From NCBI RefSeq assembly GCF_000259195.1, contig NZ_JH650772.1:67451-131450 (forward strand): a stretch of 64,000 nt of DNA, written 5' to 3'. The notes beneath the pieces were generated by a model. It was not told the origin of the DNA. It searched no databases and saw only the letters and a list, made by a program, of their open reading frames with translations. Both the position numbers and the translations under genes were made by a program. How positions within the stretch are numbered: the first letter of the stretch is position 1; each line of letters begins with the position of its first letter. Source of the stretch: Pseudomonas donghuensis. GTDB lineage: Bacteria > Pseudomonadota > Gammaproteobacteria > Pseudomonadales > Pseudomonadaceae. This document shows positions 55,534-64,000 of the stretch, piece by piece.

Positions 55534-56547
55534 TCATTTTGGAAAAACTTCCATCAATCGCGAGGCGATTCGCTCCAGCGGGCGAATCTCCACGGCGGCG
55601 TCTATCGCGGCGGCTGCCTTGGGCATGCCGTACACCGCGCTGCTGTGCTGATCCTGGGCAATGGTCAAAAAGCCCTGTTGGCGCATCAGCTTCAAGCCCT
55701 GGGCGCCATCGCGGCCCATGCCGGTGAGCAATACGCCGACCGCGTCGCCGCGCCAGTAGCGGGCCACGCTTTCGAAAAATACATCGATGGAGGGCCGGTA
55801 GATCTCGTTCACCGGCTCCGCGGTATAGGCCAGGTTGCCGTTCTTGAGCAGGCGGATGTGGTGGTTGGTCCCGGCCAGCAACACCTGCCCCGGCTGTGGC
55901 GGCTCGCCTTCGCTGGCCAGGCGCACCGCCAGGCCCGACGCACTGCTGAGCCACTCGGCCATGCCGGCGGCGAACACCTGATCAACGTGCTGAACCAGCA
56001 CGATCGCTGCGGGAAAGCTCTTGGGCAAGGCTTTGAGCAGCACTTCCAGGGCGGCCGGGCCACCGGCCGAGGAGCCGATGGCAACCAGGCCCTGGCGCTG
56101 GGCAGCCTCACGGACCGGCGCGGCCATGGCCCGGGTCGGGCTGCTGCGCTGCTGGCCGATCAGCCAGCCGATGTTGAGGATCTTGCGCAGCAGCGGCGCG
56201 GCGGCCTCGCGCGGGTCGCCAGCCCCCAGGGCCGGGGTGTCGACCACGTCGAGAGCGCCATGGCCCATGGCCTCGAACACCCGGTGGACATTCTGCTGGC
56301 GGTCGACGGTAACGATAACGATGGCGCAAGGGGTTTCAGCCATGATCCGCCGGGTTGCCTCGACACCGTCCATGACCGGCATGATCAGGTCCATGAGGAT
56401 CAGGTCCGGCAGTTGCTCGGCACACAGCTTGACCGCCTCGGCGCCATTGCTGGCGACCCAGATCACCTCATGGGCCGGTTCGAAGGCCAACGCCCGGCGC
56501 AAGGCCTCCACGGCCATGGGCATGTCGTTGACGATGGCGATTTTCAT
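55534..56547 (-). CDS. wspF: CheB-like methylesterase WspF
   Basis: A 337-residue receiver-methylesterase that demethylates WspA and damps the pathway; loss of wspF locks WspR on and gives wrinkly colonies. The receiver has D53 in LILMDLIMPVMDG. The C-terminal esterase carries the catalytic serine in VAIGSSAGGPAALE, histidine in VLVQHVDQVF and aspartate in LLTGMGRDGAQGL. The start overlaps the wspE stop by four bases. All three active-site residues are present, so no defect is visible. Confidence 0.95.
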   Translation of the reverse strand: MKIAIVNDMPMAVEALRRALAFEPAHEVIWVASNGAEAVKLCAEQLPDLILMDLIMPVMDGVEATRRIMAETPCAIVIVTVDRQQNVHRVFEAMGHGALDVVDTPALGAGDPREAAAPLLRKILNIGWLIGQQRSSPTRAMAAPVREAAQRQGLVAIGSSAGGPAALEVLLKALPKSFPAAIVLVQHVDQVFAAGMAEWLSSASGLAVRLASEGEPPQPGQVLLAGTNHHIRLLKNGNLAYTAEPVNEIYRPSIDVFFESVARYWRGDAVGVLLTGMGRDGAQGLKLMRQQGFLTIAQDQHSSAVYGMPKAAAAIDAAVEIRPLERIASRLMEVFPK

Positions 56548-58823
56548 CCCTGCGCTCCCCCGATCAACTCGACGACGGCGTCGAGCAAGGCATCATCGTG
56601 AAAACTGGCCTTTGCCAAATAGTAGTCGGCCCCGGCGTCCAGTCCACGGCGACGATCTTCTTCGCGGTCCTTGTACGAAACCACCATCACCGGCAGCGAT
56701 TGCAGGCGGCTGTCACGGCGCAGCAAGGTGACCAGTTCGATACCGTCCATGCGCGGCATGTCGATGTCGGTGATCAGCAGGTCGAAGTCCTCGCTGCGCA
56801 AGGCGTTCCAACCGTCCATGCCGTCTACTGCAACGGCCACTTCATAGCCTTTGTTGCTGAGCAACTTGCGCTGCAATTCGCGCACGGTCAGCGAATCGTC
56901 GACCACCAGCACGCGCTTGCGCGCCGCCTCGCGCACGCTGCGCTGGCCGCGTTCGATACGTTCCAGGCGACCGGTGCTGAGGAGCTTTTCCACCGAGCGC
57001 AGCAGGTCTTCGACGTCGATGATCAGTACCACCGCGCCATCGTCGAGCAAGGCCCCGGCGGAAATGTCCTGGACCTTGCCCAGGCGCGCATCCAGCGGCA
57101 TCACCACCAGCACCCGCTCGCCGATCAGGCGTTCGACCGCCACGCCATAGAGCATCTCGCGCTCGCGAATCACCACCACTTTGATGCTCTGCCCTTCGCC
57201 CTGGCTCGGCGGGCGATTGAGCAGCTGGCTGGCCGAAACCAGGCCGATATGCCGGCCCTCATGCCAGAAATGCTGACGGCCTTCGATCTGCACGATGGCC
57301 TCGGCCGGTAGCTCCAGCGTGCGTTCGATGTGCGCCAGCGGGAAGGCATAGGCCTCGGCGCCGACCTCCACCACCAGGCTGCGCACCACCGACAGGGTCA
57401 GCGGTACTTCAAGGTGAAAGCAACTGCCCTGGCCGCAGGCCTGGGTCAGCTCGATCGAGCCGCGCAGCTGGCGAACCATGTGCTGCACGGCATCCAGGCC
57501 GACACCGCGCCCGGAGACTTCAGTCACCCGGTCACGCAGGCTGAAACCTGGCAGGAACAGGAAGGTCAGCAGCTCGGCCTCGCTCATCTGCGCCACGGTC
57601 TCGGCAGGCGACAACTGGCGTTCAACGATGCTCTGGCGCAAATGCGCCAGATCGACGCCGCCACCATCGTCGCTGATCTCCAGCACCAGCAGCCCGGCCT
57701 GGTGCGAAGCACGCAGGCGGATCAGCCCTTCCAGCGGCTTGCCGGCCACCAGGCGCCGTTCGGGCGACTCGATGCCGTGATCGACGGCATTGCGCAGCAG
57801 ATGGGTCAAGGGCGCTTCGAGTTTTTCCAGTACGTCGCGGTCGACCTGGGTCTTCTCGCCTTCGATTTCCAGGCGCACCTGCTTGCCCAGCGAGCGGCCA
57901 AGGTCACGGACCATGCGGCTTTGACCGGTCAGCACATCGGCAAACGGGCGCATACGACAGGCCAGCGCGGTGTCATACAGCAGTTGCGCGCGTTGGCTGG
58001 CTTGCCAGCCGAACTCGTCGAGGTCCGAGGCCTGCTGCAACAGAATCTGCTGGGTTTCCCCGAGCAAACGTTGAGCCTGGGCCAGGGCATCCTGGACTTC
58101 CGGGCTCTGGCCGCTGCTTTCCAGTTGCTGCTTGAGGCCGTCCAGGGCGCGGATGCTTTGCCCGTGCATGCGCTTGAGGCGCTGCAGGGTGGCCAGATAG
58201 GGTTTCAAACGCTGGGTTTCGACCAGCGATTTGCTCGACAGGTCGAGCAGACTGTTCAGGCGCTCGGCAGTGACGCGCAAGACCCGCTCGCCGCCCTCAC
58301 TCGTGCGCTTGCCGCTGCGCACAGGCGCTGCTTCGACCTCCGGCTCGGGTTCCAGCATGGCCGGCTCGACCAGCAGGGGTTCGGGTTCCGGCAAGGCAAC
58401 GGCTGGCGGCGCCATAGCCGGCGGCGGTGCCGCGCCCGGGTCGAGCAACGCGGCCATCTGCACCAGAAAGGCTTGCACCGCGGCATCGATGCTGACGTCA
58501 CCGGGGGTGGCGATACGCATCAACAGGTCAGTGCCTTGCAGCAAGGCATCGATATGTTCCGGGCGCAGCAGCACGCGGCCTTCCTGGGCGCCGACCAGGC
58601 AGTCTTCCATCACATGGGCGACGCTCACCCCGGCGTCGACGCCAACAATCCGCGCCGCCCCCTTGAGCGAGTGGGCCGCGCGCATGCAGGCTTCAAGCTG
58701 ATCGGCCTGGGTCGGGTTGCGCTCCAGCGCCAGCAACCCGACGCTGAGCACCTGGGTCTGGGCTTCGGCCTCCAGGCTGAACAGCTCGAGCAACGAGGCA
58801 TCGCGCATTTGCTCTGGGGTCAT
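56544..58823 (-). CDS. wspE: Hybrid CheA-type histidine kinase WspE
   Basis: A 759-residue kinase of the Wsp pathway. The HPt domain has its phospho-histidine in ACMRAAHSLKGAARIVG (H51). A proline/valine-rich linker (about 130-170) is followed by a dimerisation segment and a HATPase domain with N box LTHLLRNAVDHGIESPE and G boxes EISDDGGGVDLAH and VSGRGVGLDAV. A CheW-like domain (about 500-630) comes next, and a C-terminal receiver with phospho-aspartate in DLLITDIDMPRMDGIELV. It phosphorylates WspR and WspF. Both ends overlap neighbours by four bases. Confidence 0.95.
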   Translation of the reverse strand: MTPEQMRDASLLELFSLEAEAQTQVLSVGLLALERNPTQADQLEACMRAAHSLKGAARIVGVDAGVSVAHVMEDCLVGAQEGRVLLRPEHIDALLQGTDLLMRIATPGDVSIDAAVQAFLVQMAALLDPGAAPPPAMAPPAVALPEPEPLLVEPAMLEPEPEVEAAPVRSGKRTSEGGERVLRVTAERLNSLLDLSSKSLVETQRLKPYLATLQRLKRMHGQSIRALDGLKQQLESSGQSPEVQDALAQAQRLLGETQQILLQQASDLDEFGWQASQRAQLLYDTALACRMRPFADVLTGQSRMVRDLGRSLGKQVRLEIEGEKTQVDRDVLEKLEAPLTHLLRNAVDHGIESPERRLVAGKPLEGLIRLRASHQAGLLVLEISDDGGGVDLAHLRQSIVERQLSPAETVAQMSEAELLTFLFLPGFSLRDRVTEVSGRGVGLDAVQHMVRQLRGSIELTQACGQGSCFHLEVPLTLSVVRSLVVEVGAEAYAFPLAHIERTLELPAEAIVQIEGRQHFWHEGRHIGLVSASQLLNRPPSQGEGQSIKVVVIREREMLYGVAVERLIGERVLVVMPLDARLGKVQDISAGALLDDGAVVLIIDVEDLLRSVEKLLSTGRLERIERGQRSVREAARKRVLVVDDSLTVRELQRKLLSNKGYEVAVAVDGMDGWNALRSEDFDLLITDIDMPRMDGIELVTLLRRDSRLQSLPVMVVSYKDREEDRRRGLDAGADYYLAKASFHDDALLDAVVELIGGAQG

Positions 58824-59485
58824 GACAGGCTCCGGTTCACGGCAGACAGCACTTGTTCTTCATCCAGCACGCGGACACTGCGCCCGCGCCATTGCAGCAC
58901 CGCTGCGGTAAAACGTGTTTCACCCTGCTCCACAGCCAGGCGGTCGGGGTCCAGGCCATGGATACCATCCACTTCATCGACCTGGACCACCACCGAACCA
59001 CCCGCAGCGGCAATGATCAGCATGCGCGGCATGACCCGCGCCGAGGTCGCCGCCGCGGCCTGGGGTTCAAGGCCGAGCAGATCGCTCAGCGACAGGCACG
59101 GCACCAACGCACCACGTACATTGGCCACCCCATGCAGCACCCGCGAGCGCTGGTGCGGCAGGGAATGCACCTGCTGCAACGGTGCGACTTCGACCAGGCA
59201 ACGGGTGGCCAGCGCCAGCCACTCCTCGCCCAGGCGAAACAGCAACAACGAGCGGCCACTGCTGGCTTGCTCGAGGGCCGCGCTTTGCTCGTGGGCTTGC
59301 TGGGACAGCGAGTAACGGTCCAGCAGGCGCGTGGCTGCGGCCGCATACACCTCGCAGTTTCGGCAATGGATATGCGCCTCGAGCAGCGGGCAGCGCTTGT
59401 CGCCATGGACCCCGATACGGTTCCAGCAGTCGTCGATGCTGGCGGCGTCACTGGCGACCAGTTGCACGTCGTTGTCACCCATCAT
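58820..59485 (-). CDS. wspD: CheW-like coupling protein WspD
   Basis: A 221-residue coupling protein with a CheW domain (about 75-215: SLLLFRLGEEWLALATRCLV, then LHGVANVRGALVPCLSLSDL). An N-terminal extension of about 70 residues contains a cysteine cluster (DDCWNRIGVHGDKRCPLLEA, HIHCRNCEVY). CWNRIG with spaced Cys/His resembles a small metal-binding or structural motif, as in other WspD proteins. ATGATG gives two adjacent starts; the first overlaps the wspC stop. WspD links WspA signalling complexes to WspE. Confidence 0.92.
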   Translation of the reverse strand: MMGDNDVQLVASDAASIDDCWNRIGVHGDKRCPLLEAHIHCRNCEVYAAAATRLLDRYSLSQQAHEQSAALEQASSGRSLLLFRLGEEWLALATRCLVEVAPLQQVHSLPHQRSRVLHGVANVRGALVPCLSLSDLLGLEPQAAAATSARVMPRMLIIAAAGGSVVVQVDEVDGIHGLDPDRLAVEQGETRFTAAVLQWRGRSVRVLDEEQVLSAVNRSLS

Positions 59486-60750
59486 TGTTCAGACTCCCGG
59501 TCGGCGCGCCGTGCGGCCCGTTCCTGCAGGCGCCGGGCGCCTGCGACATCACCTTGAGAAGCCAGCAACGCGGCCAGGTGCACCAGTGCCTCCGGATGCT
59601 GGGGGTCGAGGTACAACGCCTTGCGGTAATGGCTCAACGCATCGCTGCTGTCGCCGGCGGTGTCACTGAGCAAGCCCAGCCAGTAGAACACCTGGGCATT
59701 GGGCGGGTACTGCTGCAAATAACGTGCGCAGGCAGCCTGGGCCTGGGCGCTGCTACCGGCATTGGCCAGTTGCGCAATCTGCGCCAGCAATTCGCTCGCC
59801 GACTCTTGTGCGGCGGGCCTGGCAGGCGGTGGGGCAAAAGGCTTGATCCTGCGCACCAGGGCAGGCGCCGGGCGCGGCACGCTGGCCACCGTCAGCGGCA
59901 CCGTCAAGGGCACTGGAATGGCCAACGGTTTGCTCGGCGGCGCAGGCTCCATCTCGGTTTGGCGCACATAGGCAAAAGACTGGGCGATACCCACCGGGCG
60001 CATGCCCATGCGCGCCAGCAGGCTGCCCTCGGCCGGGCCGATAAACAGCACGCCCTGTTCGTGAATCAGGTTTTTGAGCACCTTGAACACCCGTTGCTGG
60101 GTGGGTACGTCGAAGTAGATCAACAAGTTGCGGCAAAAGACGAAATCGTAGCTGCCTTCGCGGGAATTCAATGCCGGATCGAGCACGTTGCCCACCTGCA
60201 AGTTGACCTGCTGGCGAACCCGATCATCGAGGCTATGGCCCTCGGCGCTCTCGCTGAAATGCCGCTCACGAAAGTCCAGGTGCACACCGCGAAACGAGTT
60301 GCGCCCATAAAGCGCCTGTTCGGCCCGGCCAATGGAGTTGGGGCTGATGTCCATCGCATCGACGCGAAAGCTGTGGGCGGCAAAGCCGCCGTCGAGCAAG
60401 GCCATGGCAATCGAATACGGCTCTTCTCCGGTGGAGCACGGCAGGCTGAGGATGCGCAGCGGGCGCAGGCCGCCAAGCTCGGCCAGGCGTTTGCGCGCCA
60501 GGGTCACCAGGGCATTGAAGGACTCCGGGTAGCGGAAGAACCAGGTTTCCGGGACGATCACCGCCTCGATCAGTGCCTGCTGCTCCTGATTCGACTGCTG
60601 CAGGCGCAACCAGTAGTCATCCAGGTCCCGGGCCTCCAGGATCGCACATCGCTGGCGCAAGGCGCGCTCGACCATCGGTGCGCCGACCGAGGCAACGTCC
60701 AGGCCGATGCGATCCTGCAAAAAGCGAAAAAAGCGCTGCTCGCCACTCAT
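59482..60750 (-). CDS. wspC: CheR-like methyltransferase with TPR domain, WspC
   Basis: A 422-residue SAM-dependent methyltransferase that methylates WspA. The start MSGEQRFFRFLQDRIGLDVA at 60748-60750 overlaps the wspB stop (ATGA). The CheR N-terminal helical domain precedes the catalytic part, with ILSLPCSTGEEPYSIAMALL near residue 105 and FVFCRNLLIYFDVPTQQRVF near 205. A proline/alanine-rich linker (about 285-335) leads to a C-terminal TPR region (about 350-415: AQVFYWLGLLSDTAGDSSDA, ALYLDPQHPEALVHLAALLA). The open frame upstream to 60930 is not part of the protein. Confidence 0.94.
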   Translation of the reverse strand: MSGEQRFFRFLQDRIGLDVASVGAPMVERALRQRCAILEARDLDDYWLRLQQSNQEQQALIEAVIVPETWFFRYPESFNALVTLARKRLAELGGLRPLRILSLPCSTGEEPYSIAMALLDGGFAAHSFRVDAMDISPNSIGRAEQALYGRNSFRGVHLDFRERHFSESAEGHSLDDRVRQQVNLQVGNVLDPALNSREGSYDFVFCRNLLIYFDVPTQQRVFKVLKNLIHEQGVLFIGPAEGSLLARMGMRPVGIAQSFAYVRQTEMEPAPPSKPLAIPVPLTVPLTVASVPRPAPALVRRIKPFAPPPARPAAQESASELLAQIAQLANAGSSAQAQAACARYLQQYPPNAQVFYWLGLLSDTAGDSSDALSHYRKALYLDPQHPEALVHLAALLASQGDVAGARRLQERAARRADRESEQ

Positions 60751-61277
60751 GCTTGCCCCTCGCCACCTGCCGCAACGTCGGGCGGGTACAGCAGCTCGCG
60801 TACTTCGATGCCGAGCAGGTCCTGCACACCGATACGCTGCAGCAAACCATGGGCATCCTCGCGCACCGGGCCCAGGTACGGTGCCTGCCGATTGTCCAGG
60901 CCATAAGGCTGGAACTCGGCAGGGTCGCAACGCAGGGTATCGGTGGCCTGTTCAAGAATCAGCCCCAGTAACAACGCCGGGCGCAACGGGTCGGCGCGGT
61001 AGTGCACCAGCGCCAGGCGCGTGCTGGTGCGCACCGGCGCCGGCAAGCCAAAACTCAAGGCGCCGACATCGATCACCGGCACCAGCGCGCCGCGATGGGC
61101 CAGCACCCCGGCAACCCATGGCGGGGTTTGCGCAATGGGCTTGAGCGGCAGGCGCGGCAGCACCTCGGCGACTTCATGGGCGTCCAGGGCAAAGCGCTGC
61201 TCGCCGATACGGAATACCAGGTACAGGGTGCCGTGGGAGGCCGCGTCCTGGTTGCGGCGGGGCTGAAGGTCGTTCAT
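60747..61277 (-). CDS. wspB: CheW-like coupling protein WspB
   Basis: A 176-residue single-domain CheW protein. The typical beginning YLVFRIGEQRFALDAHEVAE and VAGVLAHRGALVPVIDVGAL are followed by LALVHYRADPLRPALLLGLI. The start ATG at 61275-61277 (MNDLQPRRNQDAASHGTLYL) lies seven bases after the wspA stop and follows a CTGCCG stretch with weak ribosome-binding potential, so coupling from wspA is likely. It would bridge WspA and WspE. Two CheW paralogues (WspB, WspD) are normal for this system. Confidence 0.93.
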   Translation of the reverse strand: MNDLQPRRNQDAASHGTLYLVFRIGEQRFALDAHEVAEVLPRLPLKPIAQTPPWVAGVLAHRGALVPVIDVGALSFGLPAPVRTSTRLALVHYRADPLRPALLLGLILEQATDTLRCDPAEFQPYGLDNRQAPYLGPVREDAHGLLQRIGVQDLLGIEVRELLYPPDVAAGGEGQA

Positions 61278-61284
61278 CGGCAGG

Positions 61285-62907
61285 TCAGACTTTGAACCGC
61301 GACACGCCGCCACGCAGGCCGGTGGCCACCTGGCTCAGTTCGTCGATGGCAAAGCTGGCCTGGCGCAGCGACTCGACGGTCTGGCTGCTGGCATCGCCCA
61401 ACTGCGCCAGGGCATGGTTGATCTGCTCGGCGCCGGTGGCCTGGGCCTGCATGCCTTCGTTGACCATCAGCACCCGCGGCGCCAGGGCCTGGACCTGATG
61501 AATGATCTGGGTCAGTTGCTCGCCGACCTGCTGCACTTCGAACATGCCACGGCGCACTTCCTCGGAGAACTTGTCCATGCCCATGACCCCGGCCGATACC
61601 GCCGACTGGATCTCGCGAACCATCTGCTCGATGTCATAGGTGGCCACGGCAGTCTGGTCAGCCAGGCGCCGCACCTCGGTGGCGACCACGGCAAAGCCGC
61701 GCCCGTACTCACCGGCTTTTTCCGCCTCGATGGCGGCATTGAGCGACAGCAGGTTGGTCTGGTCGGCGACCTTGACGATGGTTACCACCACCTGATTGAT
61801 GTTGCCGGCCTTCTCGTTGAGGATCGCCAGCTTGTTGTTGACCAGGTCCGCCGCGCCCATCACCTGGTGCATGGTCTCTTCCATGCGCGCCAGGCCCTGC
61901 TGGCCGGAACCGGCGAGGATCGAAGCCTGGTCGGCAGCCGAGGTAACTTCGGTCATGGTCCGCACCAGATCGCGGGAAGTCGCCGCGATTTCCCGGGAAG
62001 TTGCGCCAATTTCAGTGGTGGTGGCAGCGGTCTCGGTGGCGGTCGCCTGCTGCTGCTTGGAGGTGGCGGCGATTTCGGTCACCGAGGTGGTGACCTGCAC
62101 CGACGAGCGCTGCGCCTGGGACACCAGGTTGGTCAGCTCGCCCATCATCTCGTTGAAGCCGGTTTCGACGGCGCCGTACTCGTCCTTGCGGTCCAGGTTC
62201 AGGCGCACGCTGAGGTCGCCGCCGCTGAGCTTGTCCAGGGCATGGACAATCCGCTGCATTGGCGCGGTGATGGCGCGCATCAGCACCAGCCCGCAGGTGG
62301 TCGCGGCAAAAATGGCCAACAGCAGCGAGATGACCATGCTGAACTTGGCCGTGGACACGGCGCTGACGATCGACTCGGTCGCATTTTCGGCGGCATGACG
62401 ATTGCGCTCGATCACCCCGTTCAAGTGCTTGCGTCCGTTGATCCAGGCAGGCGTGAGGACCTCGGCGAGCAGGCGCTGGGCTTCGGGGTAATCCTTCTTG
62501 CGGTAGGCATCCAGCACGATGTCCACCGCTTTGAGGTAATCCGTCTCAAGCTGGGTGAATTGGTCGAGGGTGGCCAGATCGTCCTTGTCGCGGATGGTCG
62601 ACCGGTAGCTGGCCATGTGCTGCTTGAGGCGCTCTTCAAAACCCTTGTACAGCTCCATGTCGGCCGAGCTGATCTCGCGATGATCGCTCAAGCCGACCAA
62701 TTGCTGGGTCAACACGTAGCTGTCGACCCAGGCGCTGCGGATCATGGAGCTGAAGTAGACCCCGGGAATGCTGTCGGTTCGCACCGCTTCCTCGCCGGCC
62801 TCAATTGCCACCAGTCGCGAATAGGCGGCGACCACCATCAGCGACATGATGGCGATAATCACGGCGAAACTCGCCAGGATCCGTTGGCGCAAGGTCCAGT
62901 TTTTCAC
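61285..62907 (-). CDS. wspA: Methyl-accepting chemoreceptor WspA
   Basis: A 540-residue membrane receptor for surface contact or cell-envelope stress, and the first gene of the wsp operon. TM1 is at about 10-32 ([20 protein letters not shown]), a four-helix-bundle periplasmic domain spans about 33-190, and TM2 is near 190-212. HAMP ([20 protein letters not shown]) follows, then the signalling coiled coil. The hairpin tip [20 protein letters not shown], then [15 protein letters not shown], is intact; Asn is in QTNLLSLN. The C-terminus FKV lacks a CheR-tethering pentapeptide. The promoter should lie in 62908-63037. Confidence 0.95.
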   Translation of the reverse strand: MKNWTLRQRILASFAVIIAIMSLMVVAAYSRLVAIEAGEEAVRTDSIPGVYFSSMIRSAWVDSYVLTQQLVGLSDHREISSADMELYKGFEERLKQHMASYRSTIRDKDDLATLDQFTQLETDYLKAVDIVLDAYRKKDYPEAQRLLAEVLTPAWINGRKHLNGVIERNRHAAENATESIVSAVSTAKFSMVISLLLAIFAATTCGLVLMRAITAPMQRIVHALDKLSGGDLSVRLNLDRKDEYGAVETGFNEMMGELTNLVSQAQRSSVQVTTSVTEIAATSKQQQATATETAATTTEIGATSREIAATSRDLVRTMTEVTSAADQASILAGSGQQGLARMEETMHQVMGAADLVNNKLAILNEKAGNINQVVVTIVKVADQTNLLSLNAAIEAEKAGEYGRGFAVVATEVRRLADQTAVATYDIEQMVREIQSAVSAGVMGMDKFSEEVRRGMFEVQQVGEQLTQIIHQVQALAPRVLMVNEGMQAQATGAEQINHALAQLGDASSQTVESLRQASFAIDELSQVATGLRGGVSRFKV

Positions 62908-63008
62908 AGTCAGCCCTCAAATGTTCTACGCGAGCAGGAAAAATGGGCAGAGTATAGCCCAGCGGCTGCGCGCATTTGCGGCTGACTTAACCGCTGGACC
63001 AGGCCAAA

Positions 63009-63034
63009 CGGGCTAGATACTGGCCTTTAGCCCG
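63009..63034 (-). terminator. Possible terminator after the DUF533 gene
   Basis: CGGGCTA (63009-63015) and TAGCCCG (63028-63034) form a perfect 7-bp stem with a 12-base loop, starting four bases after the DUF533 stop. On the minus strand it is followed by TTTGGCC, a weak tail. Confidence 0.45.
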
Positions 63035-63037
63035 ATT

Positions 63038-63757
63038 TCATTGACTGGCGGCAAGTTTTACCTGGCTTTCCAGCTCGCTCTTGAGCGCAGGATCAAGCTT
63101 GAGCTGGCGCGCCAGTTCGTCCAGGTAGGCGCGTTCCATGAAATGTTCCTCGTCCACCAGCATGACACTGGCGATGTACATCTCGGCGGCCATTTCCGGG
63201 GTGCTGGCAGCGCGGGCAACGTCAGCCGGGTCCAGGGGTTTGTTCAGCTCGGCGTGCAGCCAGTGCTGCAGCGCCTGGTCGCTGGACAGCTTGACGAACT
63301 CGCCCTCGATCAGCGCCCGTTCGCGCTCATCGACGTGGCCGTCGGACTTGGCCGCGGCCACCAGGGCCTTGAGGATCGCCTGGCTGTGCTGCTCGACCTG
63401 GGCCGGCGGCAGGCGGTCGAGGGTCTGCGGCTCGCCCTGCACGGCGGCCCCCTGCTTGGCCTGCCAGTTGCCGTAGGCCTTGTAGGCGATCACCCCTAGG
63501 GCCGCCAGGCCACCATAGGTCAGGGCCTTGCCGCCGTATTTGCGAGCCTTTTTGCTGCCCAGCAGCAAGCCCATCGCCCCGGCTGCCAGGGCACCACCTC
63601 CGGCACCGGAAAGCAGGCTGCCCAGGCCACCGCCGCCCTTGCCGCCGAGCAGGTCGCCAATACCGCCGGCTTTGTCGGCGGAACCTTTGCCGGCCTGGTT
63701 CTGCAGCAGGTCCTGGCCGGATTTGAGCAGTTGATCGAGCAAGCCTCGGGTGTTCAT
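63038..63757 (-). CDS. DUF533 (YebE-like) protein
   Basis: A 239-residue protein. MNTRGLLDQLLKSGQDLLQN is followed by a Gly-rich stretch (GIGDLLGGKGGGGLGSLLSG, residues about 32-51) and one hydrophobic segment (GGALAAGAMGLLLGS). A second (KALTYGGLAALGVIAYKAYG) follows. The C-terminal half is a TerB-like acidic helical domain (QAILKALVAAAKSDGHVDER, ERALIEGEFVKLSSD), consistent with the DUF533/TerB_YebE family. Inner-membrane association is likely. Role unknown; YebE is linked to Cpx envelope stress in E. coli. It precedes the wsp operon, separated by 130 bp. Confidence 0.87.
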   Translation of the reverse strand: MNTRGLLDQLLKSGQDLLQNQAGKGSADKAGGIGDLLGGKGGGGLGSLLSGAGGGALAAGAMGLLLGSKKARKYGGKALTYGGLAALGVIAYKAYGNWQAKQGAAVQGEPQTLDRLPPAQVEQHSQAILKALVAAAKSDGHVDERERALIEGEFVKLSSDQALQHWLHAELNKPLDPADVARAASTPEMAAEMYIASVMLVDEEHFMERAYLDELARQLKLDPALKSELESQVKLAASQ

Positions 63758-63944
63758 CGGGCATCTCCAAGGGAGGAAAGAAACCCCAAGAGTACTGCCG
63801 CTGGCTGAAGCGAAGCTGAATGCATTTGCTTCCAGATGTTGCCCAAGACCGGGCTACGCTGGACCCAGGCAACAGCAACTACGCTTAAAGCAGCTATACC
63901 TGCACTTTCACTGCCCCGAGATAATTTCAACAAGAGGGAACACC
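63758..63944. promoter_or_regulatory. DUF533 / exported-protein divergent intergenic region
   Basis: 187 bp between divergent starts. A GGGAGGAAAG sequence on the plus strand at about 63770 is fortuitous; the minus-strand gene has CCTTGGAGATGCCCG upstream. The plus gene has an AGAGGGAACACC ribosome-binding site. I see no palindrome above 6 bp. Confidence 0.3.
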
Positions 63945-64000
63945 ATGTTCGTGCACAAGACCGCCACGCTCTGCGCCCTGAGCACCGCCCTGCTGGCCAA
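63945..64000 (+). CDS. N-terminal fragment of an exported protein (cut by window)
   Basis: The window ends inside an open frame beginning MFVHKTATLCALSTALLA, a plausible signal-peptide start (positive residue, hydrophobic core). An AGAGGGAACACC ribosome-binding site precedes the ATG. Only 18 full codons are present, so no function can be given. Confidence 0.6.
   Translation, partial: MFVHKTATLCALSTALLA

Noticed and set aside
57330..59315. Plus-strand 661-residue open frame opposite wspE and wspD
   Set aside because: It crosses two well-supported genes that have ATGA overlap; translation looks like GC-rich antisense.

Overview
The window is a core-chromosome segment of a Pseudomonas, most likely of the P. 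putida group. It is GC-rich, with strong third-position G/C bias. It carries the gammaproteobacterial order rpsB-tsf-pyrH-frr-uppS-cdsA-dxr-rseP-bamA-skp-lpxD, and from memory most of the rest follows the P. aeruginosa PAO1 interval of roughly PA3646-PA3708. Two families of short REP palindromes typical of P. putida-type genomes sit between genes. I see no phage, transposase, tRNA, rRNA, CRISPR array, plasmid function or biosynthetic cluster. Almost every base lies in a gene or a short intergenic region.

Layout: 1-11278 (minus strand) is the translation and envelope block: S2 and EF-Ts, then UMP kinase, ribosome recycling factor, undecaprenyl-PP synthase, CDP-DAG synthase, DXP reductoisomerase, RseP, BamA, Skp and LpxD, with several 1-4 nt overlaps implying translational coupling. 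11623-21394 (mostly plus) holds map, glnD, dapC, a CPA1 antiporter (minus), a YffB/Spx-like protein, dapD and a cysteine desulfurase with its SufE partner, meeting tcdA tail to tail. 22487-27886 holds a GH17-GT2 beta-glucan synthase (NdvB-like), dapE, an RlmA-like methyltransferase, a small acidic protein and a cold-shock protein. I recall these as a separate locus in PAO1, so this looks like a rearrangement junction. 28109-31801 holds plsB and two small envelope proteins. 31880-36880 is a MexJK-type RND pump without its own outer-membrane channel, divergent from a MexL-like TetR repressor. 36877-42652 holds rsmJ, a protein with an internal duplication, an extensin-like protein, a PEP mutase/isocitrate lyase family enzyme, a DUF72 protein, tsaB and adk. 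42910-47562 holds ppc, a small acidic protein and a two-gene lipoprotein operon (DUF4398 plus an OmpA-family LptF-like protein) behind a candidate AlgU promoter. 47729-54324 holds an envelope operon with a QEGLA/MATCAP-like putative metallopeptidase, then a TetR regulator, lysS and prfB, the last with its classical +1 programmed frameshift. 54478-62907 is a complete wsp chemosensory operon (wspA-B-C-D-E-F-R) controlling c-di-GMP. The window ends with a DUF533 protein and the start of an exported protein.

Functional themes are envelope biogenesis (lipid A, outer-membrane protein assembly, phospholipid and isoprenoid precursors, meso-DAP via dapC/dapD/dapE) and surface sensing that leads to biofilm formation. 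I found no convincing undescribed system. The best leads are the QEGLA envelope operon, the duplicated-motif protein at 37755-38375, the candidate AlgU promoter with an adjoining palindrome at 46123-46198, and the long inverted repeat directly after wspR. Statements about PAO1 synteny come from memory, not from a search.
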